NCBI GenBank assembly: GCA_017795085.1 | Contig: CP051246.1 | Span: 3,102,514-3,166,513 of the forward strand | Direction of reading: 5' to 3' | Length of the DNA: 64,000 nt | Origin: Salegentibacter sp. | Lineage (GTDB): Bacteria; Bacteroidota; Bacteroidia; Flavobacteriales; Flavobacteriaceae | In this document: positions 54,593 through 61,397 of the stretch, piece by piece | Position numbering within the stretch: the first letter of the stretch is position 1 | Layout of the letters: the number at the start of each line of letters is the position of its first letter | The notes under the pieces: model-generated | Database searches by the model: none | What the model saw: only the letters and a program-made list of their open reading frames with translations | What the model was told of the DNA's origin: nothing | Translations under genes and position numbers: made by a program

Positions 54593-55612
54593 ATGAAAAA
54601 ACTGAGCTGCACCTTATTCTTAATCGTGATTATTCCTTTTCATACTGCCCTTGCCCATGGCGATTATTTTTATGAAAAGAAGTATGGAAATGTTAAGGTT
54701 TCCATCTTAACAGGATTTGATTATGAGGAGATTAATAAAGTTTTTATCCTAGGTAAGCTTGCCTCTAAACTGGCGAAAAAACTTAACTACAACAAGCCAA
54801 TCTTTTTATATTTCAAACATCACTATTTAACGGAGGATAAACCGGAATATTACATTTCTTCTAGCCGGGGGAAAGAAGACCGGCAAGATATTAATAATAA
54901 TGAGGACTGGCAGGAATTTAATCATTTAAAGCAAGAAGCTATCGTTTTACAGCAAATGGGCAATTACTTTGATATTGCATCTACCCTAAAACTACTGGAA
55001 TATGCTATTAACAACACTACTTTTATCAAGTCAAATCAAGAACTGATAGAATATCATAGGGAAAAAACTACATTTCGGTATAGATTTTACTCCATAAATC
55101 AAAAGCCCATAAAAGAGCAATTAGCCAAAAAATCCAGTAAACTAATTGCTGCTACTCAAAAAAACAAGATTTACAGAACCGAAAATTTTTCTGAAAGAGA
55201 ATTTACAACAGGTTGCTCGTATTATTGGCAGGATAATAAGTTTCACCTCTTTTGGAGGTCTCGTGACTATAACAGTAATACCAATAAAGCCGAATTTAAT
55301 GATAATCACCTGCTTACCCTGGACAGTTTATACATTTTTCAGGAAATAGAAAATTTAGACTATGCTATTTTTAATACCAGAAAAAGTTTTTATTATACAG
55401 ATCAACATCAGAGGAAAATCTCGAAGAACCATATTATAGAAGATGCACAGGGTTACTACCGACCATTTAAAGTTAGAAAAATAGCCTTTGACAAAGTTTC
55501 CCTTAGCATGGAAAAAATGATGTGGTCTCAAAACGAAACAGCAAGAACATTAATTTATCTAACCCGAAAGGATAAATTAATACAGGACCTGGATGAAAGG
55601 TTAGCCGAATGA
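54593..55612 (+). CDS. Secreted protein of unknown function (paralogue of 12438-13469)
   Basis: This 339-residue protein has signal peptide MKKLSCTLFLIVIIPFHTAL-A and the conserved blocks HGDYFYEKKYGNVKVSILTG, NKPIFLYFKHHYL, FSEREFTTGCSYYWQDNK and KDKLIQDLDERL. Both paralogues keep full length while many neighbours are decayed, so the protein may be under selection. No catalytic motif is recognised. Confidence 0.82.
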   Translation: MKKLSCTLFLIVIIPFHTALAHGDYFYEKKYGNVKVSILTGFDYEEINKVFILGKLASKLAKKLNYNKPIFLYFKHHYLTEDKPEYYISSSRGKEDRQDINNNEDWQEFNHLKQEAIVLQQMGNYFDIASTLKLLEYAINNTTFIKSNQELIEYHREKTTFRYRFYSINQKPIKEQLAKKSSKLIAATQKNKIYRTENFSEREFTTGCSYYWQDNKFHLFWRSRDYNSNTNKAEFNDNHLLTLDSLYIFQEIENLDYAIFNTRKSFYYTDQHQRKISKNHIIEDAQGYYRPFKVRKIAFDKVSLSMEKMMWSQNETARTLIYLTRKDKLIQDLDERLAE

Positions 55613-55742
55613 AATTAACTCTCTCAAGATAAAGAGCGGACATATCAGAACAAAATAGTCTATAGACAGCGCAGGTATAATTTTTAAGACCATATTCCTT
55701 ATGAGCATAAAATATAACTTTCTAATCTAAATTCTAAATATT

Positions 55743-55955
55743 ATGGAACTTATGACTTTCGATTGGAATATCTTTATTTGGCAAACGCTTATGGTTTTTG
55801 CGATTGTTTTAATGGTTTATTGTCTTTATGATATTTTAACCCATTCCTTTGAACAAGAAGACAAGCTGGTATGGATTTTAGTGATTTTCTTAATTCCTTT
55901 GTCGGGTTCCATTTTCTATTTGATTTCGGCAAAAAGAAAAGATAAAATAGCTTAA
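55743..55955 (+). CDS. PLDc_N-type small membrane protein
   Basis: This 70-residue protein has two predicted helices (WQTLMVFAIVLMVYCLYDIL, LVWILVIFLIPLSGSIFYLI) and the basic tail typical of the phospholipase D nuclease N-terminal domain. A close copy forms the N-terminus of the long frame at 61398. Role unknown; similar domains occur in bacteriocin-immunity-like and cardiolipin synthase proteins. Confidence 0.75.
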   Translation: MELMTFDWNIFIWQTLMVFAIVLMVYCLYDILTHSFEQEDKLVWILVIFLIPLSGSIFYLISAKRKDKIA

Positions 55956-56007
55956 GAATGAGGTCTAAGAAAGAGGTTGATTCACATTTTTTAGCTTATG
56001 CTCGGTT

Positions 56008-56831
56008 TGTTTATTCCAATTGAAAAGTAGGCCACTATTTCAGTTGAAAAGTATACCATTTTCTCTAAAGAATAAAGTTTTTTTCCTGTGGCGTACCCCA
56101 CAGGAAAAAGTGGTCATAAAGACGTAGTTCTGTGATTTTTTGATTTTCATTTTTTCATCTTTTCTTTGGTTTCTTTTAGGCGGTAGGATTCCCCGTTCAT
56201 ATTGACCAGGTAGGCTTTATGGGTAAGGCGGTCTACAAGGGCTGCTGTGAGCACAGGAAAGGTCTATTTTCGACTGGGTTTAATTTTAATATTAAAGTTG
56301 AACCCTTACTTCATAAGGAAAAGTCGAAACTGAAAAACAAACCTAATTAGTAATATTTAAATATTTTTCTAAATTTCTAGACGATTAAAGAATCCCCCCT
56401 TTAAATTACTAATTTCCCCCTCTTATAATAAGCAACTTCTTTTTAAATTGATTTAGAACTTTTAAAGCCATTAATATGAGAAAACTTTACTATTTATTTT
56501 TCTTGCTTATGCTATGTGCTTGCGAGCAGGAACAATTAGAACCTGATATAAAGGAAGAAAGTAAAGATATTAAAAATAAGAAGGAGAAGGCTGATAACAA
56601 TAAATCCTCAAATAATCCTTTTTATAAAGCTACCTTACAGGTCTTTAGCAGTAATCCTGTTGAATTAATGGAGCCTATATATCTGGACCTTACTTTGGAA
56701 ATGAATTCGACATACCCGGGAGATCCCAATGATATCCAATCCTTGGGTTATCAAATTGTTAGAAATGGAGAGCCCTTCGATGAAAATGATGGGGATACTT
56801 ACTTATCCTGCGGGGTTTTTGCGACCCGTTG
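56008..56831. repeat. 824-bp repeat, copy 2
   Basis: This is the second copy of 48151-48974. It includes the IstB scrap (56147-56253), the 30-bp palindrome (56276-56305), the double C-tract motif (56394-56422) and the 5' part of lipoprotein copy C. Identity ends just after the Cys-rich ATRCTI segment of the Ig-like domain. Confidence 0.85.
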
Positions 56832-57423
56832 TACGATTGACGCGAAACAACCCGGGGAATGGAAAATTAGGGCGGTGGTCTATTATGACAATGAAACCTA
56901 TGGGTGGCAAACTGTATATTCAAATGAAGAAGAAATAGAAATTATTTTTCCAGATATAACAGAAATTTCAGCGGATGGCGGGATACAAAGTTCAATGACT
57001 TCTGCCTGGTCCCAAACCAAGCAGGCGGCTTCCTCCTCCGGAAGACGGGAAATGGGTTTTAGAATTTTTGCCAATACAGAATCCGATAATCTACAATATG
57101 AAACGAATTTAATTCAATTAGGACCTGTTGTAAATTGTCTTGAAAACGGGGAGATGACTTTAACCGGAAATTCAACCTATTCAAGCTATTTTGAAAATGG
57201 AGGAAAGTTTTATGTAGCCTCCTTTCATACCCATACCCCACAATTTTACTGTCATTGCAGCCCCTGCAGGGGCACCGGCCCATCCGGCCCAGATTACAGC
57301 TGGGATATGCCCGGGCTGGTTTATGACTATTATGGCCCTATTTATGCTTACTATCCTCTAAACTCTTCTGCCAAAGTTTATGATTACGGTCCTTCCCGGA
57401 GATTGCGTCCATTTAATTATTAA
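56476..57423 (+). CDS. JAMM-like variable lipoprotein, copy C (intact)
   Basis: This 315-residue lipoprotein shares its first 119 codons with copy A at DNA level, then diverges inside the Ig-like domain. The variable C-terminus has FYVASFHTHTPQFYCHCSPC, GTGPSGPDYSWD and YDYGPSRRLRPF. HTHTP with GPSGPD is the clearest JAMM-like arrangement among intact copies, with a CxCxxC insert between. A single-domain partner follows 25 bp downstream. Confidence 0.82.
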   Translation: MRKLYYLFFLLMLCACEQEQLEPDIKEESKDIKNKKEKADNNKSSNNPFYKATLQVFSSNPVELMEPIYLDLTLEMNSTYPGDPNDIQSLGYQIVRNGEPFDENDGDTYLSCGVFATRCTIDAKQPGEWKIRAVVYYDNETYGWQTVYSNEEEIEIIFPDITEISADGGIQSSMTSAWSQTKQAASSSGRREMGFRIFANTESDNLQYETNLIQLGPVVNCLENGEMTLTGNSTYSSYFENGGKFYVASFHTHTPQFYCHCSPCRGTGPSGPDYSWDMPGLVYDYYGPIYAYYPLNSSAKVYDYGPSRRLRPFNY

Positions 57424-57448
57424 CAAATCAATTAATAAAAACAACATT

Positions 57449-57868
57449 ATGAAAACTATCTTTTTATGTCTCTTTTTAAGTCTTAGTGCAACTATTACCG
57501 CGCAGGAGCAAAATCCCTGGACCCCGCAACAAAAAAAGGCCAAAGCCGAATATATGGAAACTATAAATAAGTATAAAGCCAGCGATGTGGCAACTTTACC
57601 ACAACCTGCCAGGGATTCCTTTATAATAGCCACGGCAAAAAATGCCCTCTTCCCTAATAGTCTTAATTACCCCATGTCTGGGATAGAAAAAACTTCAATT
57701 CCAGAGGGAGCATTCCTTTTTAATAAGCGTCTCTATGGTGAGCCGGTATATACAGTTACTTTTTATAAAGACAAAGAAAAAAAGGATCCCGGCTGGACAG
57801 TATATGTCTTTGAGAAAATAGATGAAGTTATTATTGAGGTTCATGAGAAAGATGATAAATTCCATTAA
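57449..57868 (+). CDS. Single-domain secreted partner protein
   Basis: This 139-residue protein has signal peptide MKTIFLCLFLSLSATITA-Q, then EYMETINKYKASDVATLPQP, ARDSFIIATAKNALFPNSL, GEPVYTVTFYKDKEK and GWTVYVFEKIDEV. It shows the helix/AK and YxVxF module once. Broken copies at 9750, 14703, 58178 and 59747 make it the commonest partner type here. Confidence 0.82.
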   Translation: MKTIFLCLFLSLSATITAQEQNPWTPQQKKAKAEYMETINKYKASDVATLPQPARDSFIIATAKNALFPNSLNYPMSGIEKTSIPEGAFLFNKRLYGEPVYTVTFYKDKEKKDPGWTVYVFEKIDEVIIEVHEKDDKFH

Positions 57869-57870
57869 AT

Positions 57871-57977
57871 TTTCTTGGCTCACGTTTGCGATTGGACTGG
57901 CATTTAATGCACACTGATTCTTCTATGACTAAGAAAAAGTATCGTAATGAAAGAGAGAGAGATTCTATATAATTAGT
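57871..57977 (+). pseudogene. 3' scrap of the 58784 gene family
   Basis: The DNA matches 59632-59738 closely and encodes GSRLRLDWHLMHTDSSMTKK and KYRNERERDSI in a broken frame. It shows that the 57.4-60.2 kb stretch grew by duplication of partner plus neighbour. Confidence 0.75.
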
Positions 57978-58060
57978 TAAGTAGTTATGAAATACCGATG
58001 ATTTAGCGCACGCAAACACCGATGAGTTTTTTGCTTAAATTTAAGTGATGTAAAAAACTT

Positions 58061-58155
58061 ATGGGTATGAAATCAATTGACTACGAGCAACTTATTTCCG
58101 TGGGATGCGGGATAGATGTTCACAAAAATGTTATTGTTGCTACTGTTACCTTAAA
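58061..58155 (+). pseudogene. IS110 transposase N-terminal scrap
   Basis: MGMKSIDYEQLISVGCGIDV and HKNVIVATVT form the first 30 residues of an IS110 transposase, including its first catalytic Asp. It is fused to the leader of the next partner copy. It is unlike the 6236-7225 transposase, so a second IS110 type visited this region. Confidence 0.75.
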
Positions 58156-58177
58156 TCAATTAATAAAAACTAGTATT

Positions 58178-58584
58178 ATGAAAACTATCTTTTTATGCCT
58201 CTTTTTAAGTCTTAGTGCAACTATGAGCGCGCAGGAAAAAATTTCCTGGACCCCGCAACAAAAAAAGGCCAAAGCCGAATATATGAAACTATAAATAAGT
58301 ACAAAGGCAGTGATTTGGAAACATTGCCACAACCTGCAAGGGATTCTTTTATAATAGCCACGGCCAAAAATGCCCTGTTCCCTAATAGTCTTAATTATCC
58401 CATGTCTGGGATAGAAAAAACGTCATATTTTGGAGCTTTTAGTAAGTACAAAGGAAAGCCGATTTATACAGTTACTTTTTATAAAGACAAAGAAAAAACA
58501 GATCCCGGCTGGACAGTATATGTCTTTGAGAAGATGGACAAAGTTTTTATAAAAGTTCATGAAGAAGATGACAAGTTCCATTAA
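58178..58584 (+). pseudogene. Single-domain partner gene, frameshifted
   Basis: The signal peptide MKTIFLCLFLSLSATMSA and the start of the mature protein match the 57449 copy. Loss of one G in GAATATATGGAAACT shifts the frame to a stop after about 38 codons. The remaining frame (ARDSFIIATAKNALFPNSL, KPIYTVTFYKDKEK) stays open to 58584. One base would restore it. Confidence 0.85.
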
Positions 58585-58783
58585 ATTTTCAAACAAACCG
58601 AAGTAGTATTATTTGTTAAAGCCAGCTTAATGGCACAACAGTTGTAATTCATTTTATATAATTGCGGAAAATGCGATATTTCCTAGCAGAATCTTCAATT
58701 TTTTTCATAAGGAGATGGATTTATTACTGTAGGTCACCTATCAGAAAGCCTGAACTTTTAAAGAATTCTAACAGTAGATACTT

Positions 58784-59731
58784 ATGAAAACAAATACAAC
58801 AAGTTTAAATAAACGAATCCTGTTACCTATCCTCTGCATCCTTGTATTTTCTGAGATATGGGCACAAGATCATCCCGTACCTATCCAAAAAAATATTCTT
58901 GGGTATAATAATTCAGGACGGGAATATTATGAGCAAGTAAATAAAATACTTCTAAATAACCTCTCCCGACCAAAATTCCAAATTCTGGTACTCCCTTCAT
59001 TTTCCAGAGGATACGTGATCTATTTAGAAGATTGGGATAGCCTTGTTAAAAAGACTGCAGAAGAAGTCATATCTAAAGAGTCCAATCCTAATAAAATTAC
59101 AACTTCTGAAAAAAAAGTCGCACTCCCGGGAGGTTTTGGATTAAAATTAAAGAAATTAATTTTGAAAGTATTGAGTGAGACAAAATATCCTGATCTTAAT
59201 GAAACGGTAATTCGCCAGGACGGAGTTTCTTATTATTTAATAACAGAAAAATCCGGGTTTGGGCTATTATCTGGAAAAATCTGGTCTCCTAAAGAAGGTA
59301 CAAAAATGAAAGACCTGGAGAATATCATTCGTCTGCTTGAAGAAATGACCGACGCTCAAGATCAAGAATTAGTTCCTGAAGTTTTAGAACAAGTAGACCG
59401 GTTGATGGCGAGGCTAGATCCGGTAAAATTTGAACGGCAAAGAAGAAGAATAAATCAAAAGCTAGACAGTATTACTGCTTTTCTGGAATTGAATGAAGAA
59501 GAAACCCTCCTACTCAAGAATAATGATACCACTATTACAATTGTAAGCAAGGCTATAAGGAAAGGAGTATCCAAAGATACCATAGAAAAAAGATTAGGTA
59601 GCTACTTTTTCCAAAACAAAAGATTAGAAATTCTTGGCTCTCGTCTACGATTGGACTGGCATTTAATGCGCACTGATTCCTCTATTACTAAGAAAAAGTA
59701 TCGTACTGAAAGAAAGAGAGATTCTATATAA
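58784..59731 (+). CDS. Secreted helical protein of unknown function
   Basis: This 315-residue protein has a signal peptide (MKTNTTSLNKRILLPILCIL to WA-Q) and a mixed first half (PSFSRGYVIYLEDWDSLVKK). A largely helical, charged second half follows (DLENIIRLLEEMTDAQDQEL, KFERQRRRINQKLDSITAFL), ending in a basic tail. No domain is recognised. It sits between two partner genes and a C-terminal scrap of it lies at 57871, so it belongs to the array. Confidence 0.75.
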   Translation: MKTNTTSLNKRILLPILCILVFSEIWAQDHPVPIQKNILGYNNSGREYYEQVNKILLNNLSRPKFQILVLPSFSRGYVIYLEDWDSLVKKTAEEVISKESNPNKITTSEKKVALPGGFGLKLKKLILKVLSETKYPDLNETVIRQDGVSYYLITEKSGFGLLSGKIWSPKEGTKMKDLENIIRLLEEMTDAQDQELVPEVLEQVDRLMARLDPVKFERQRRRINQKLDSITAFLELNEEETLLLKNNDTTITIVSKAIRKGVSKDTIEKRLGSYFFQNKRLEILGSRLRLDWHLMRTDSSITKKKYRTERKRDSI

Positions 59732-59746
59732 TTAAGTTAAGTAGTT

Positions 59747-60159
59747 ATGAAAACAATATTTTTATTCTTTTTTTAAGTATACGTCCGATCGTCATTGCTC
59801 AGGAACAAGATGCCCTAACTCCAGAACAAAAGCAAGCCAAAGTAGAATATGTGGAAACTATAAATAAATACAAAGGCCAGGACCTGGCAACCTTGCCACA
59901 ACCTGCCAGAGATTCATTTGTAATTGCCAGTGCGAAAAATGCCATATTCCCTCATAATTTCCAATACACAATGTCTGAAATAAAAAAAGATACCATTAGT
60001 AATTTTTTTTCCCGACGATACGCTGGAGAGCCAGTTTATAGAATTACCTTCTATAAAGATAAGGAAATGAAGGATGCCAGAGGTAAGGTATATGTCTTGG
60101 AAAATTCAGACCGGGATCTTGTTGAAGTTTATGAAAACCCTGGTGTAGTTGGCTGGTAA
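59747..60159 (+). pseudogene. Single-domain partner gene, frameshifted in its signal peptide
   Basis: ATG at 59747 gives MKTIFLFFF then a stop; with one base change in the T-run it would continue SIRPIVIAQEQDALTPEQKQ. The mature region is open (NKYKGQDLATLPQPARDSFV, GEPVYRITFYKDKEMKDARG). A homopolymer frameshift such as this could also be phase variation or a sequencing error. Confidence 0.75.
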
Positions 60160-60240
60160 AACTATAGTAAAACCAATCACTGTATAACGAAACTTTTTAA
60201 AAAGTCATAGAGAAACCCATTTAATATATCACTTCATTAC

Positions 60241-61366
60241 TGTCCAGTTAAAATAGACTGAGTGACAGTTGGTTATAATCAAGTTCTTTGACATTACTAT
60301 AATCTATATTCATAAAAAGCTCATTTATAGGGGTTTTATCTAATAATGAGATGCCCAAAACCTGTAATATTTCGTAGGCACTTATCGCGCAATAAATCTG
60401 GATTTTTACGGCATTTTCAGATGTTCCCCAGAAGGATTTTATTTTCAAGTGTTGTTTGACCCATTTAAAGAAAAGTTCCACCTGCCATCTTTTTTTGTAC
60501 AGTAAAGCAACCTCCTCGGCAGTAACCTTCATGTTGTTTGTCAAAAAGATAAAGGTTCGGTTCGACTCCTTATCATAATATTTCACCTTGCGAAGTTTTT
60601 CTGGGTACTCCTGGGAGGTGTAAAAACCACTTAATTTTCCAATCTGGTCACATCGAATCCCAGTTAGCTTATCGACTTTATTAGAGTACATCCGCCTGAA
60701 TTTGGTATTCGATTTTGCCCGAACCATAAAGTAGGCTGAGCAACGTTCTATTTTGTACAACCTAGTGTAATCAAGATATGCACGATCAAAATATATAGTG
60801 GGCACCCGCTTCATAAACCAGCTCATCCATTGCCTTCACGTCATGAACATTAGCAGGGGTAATATGCAGAAAGGCTGGTATCTGGGTGTTTACATCATAT
60901 AAGGTGTGAAGTTTAATTCCTCCTTTTTCCTTGCGAATTTTCGCCCACCAAAAGGCATTTAGACAAAGATCACTGGTGGAGGAATCAAAGGCATAAATGT
61001 TTCCTTCTGCTGGTAACACTTTTGCCCAATCCAAGATGATATGATTTTCCACTATGAGCATCAAGCGCAACGATTAGGTCTCGGAGGCTTTCTCGATTAG
61101 TCAGCTGACCGAATAGCATACAGAGTAGTTGGTTCCAGCAAGTAAAATGTTTTACATACCTGTTTCCATCGTGCTTTTTGACAAACCCATCAAAAAACCG
61201 TTGGGGTAAATATCCCGTCAATTGGGAGAAAACGTATTTTCCTTGATTCATGGCCGCCAAATTTTAGAGGCTAAACCTAATCAATTCAAATCGTCACGCA
61301 CCTATGAGGCTTGTAAAGTATAGATTATCAGTAATTTCAAAGGACAATTAAAAATTTTTAATGGAC
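60241..61366 (-). pseudogene. IS4-family insertion sequence, transposase broken
   Basis: Three minus-frame pieces form a DDE transposase of the IS4 type with a DUF4372-like N-terminus. The first is 61260-60985 (GKYVFSQLTGYLPQRFFDGF, CWNQLLCMLFGQLTNRESL). The second is 61070-60786 (GNIYAFDSSTSDLCLNAFWW, KLHTLYDVNTQIPAFLHITP). The third is 60826-60248 (FDRAYLDYTRLYKIE, LLYKKRWQVELFFKWVKQHL with the catalytic Glu). A short internal deletion and frameshifts inactivate it. Weak inverted repeats (TGTCCAGTTAAAAT and TGTCCATTAAAAAT in complement) mark the ends. Confidence 0.82.
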
Positions 61367-61397
61367 ACTAATGATATCACTTCAAAAATTATTTATT

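Noticed and set aside
60225-61385. TATCACTTC direct repeat as IS4 target duplication
   Set aside because: The repeats lie several bases from the presumed element ends and the ends themselves are weak, so the call is unsafe.
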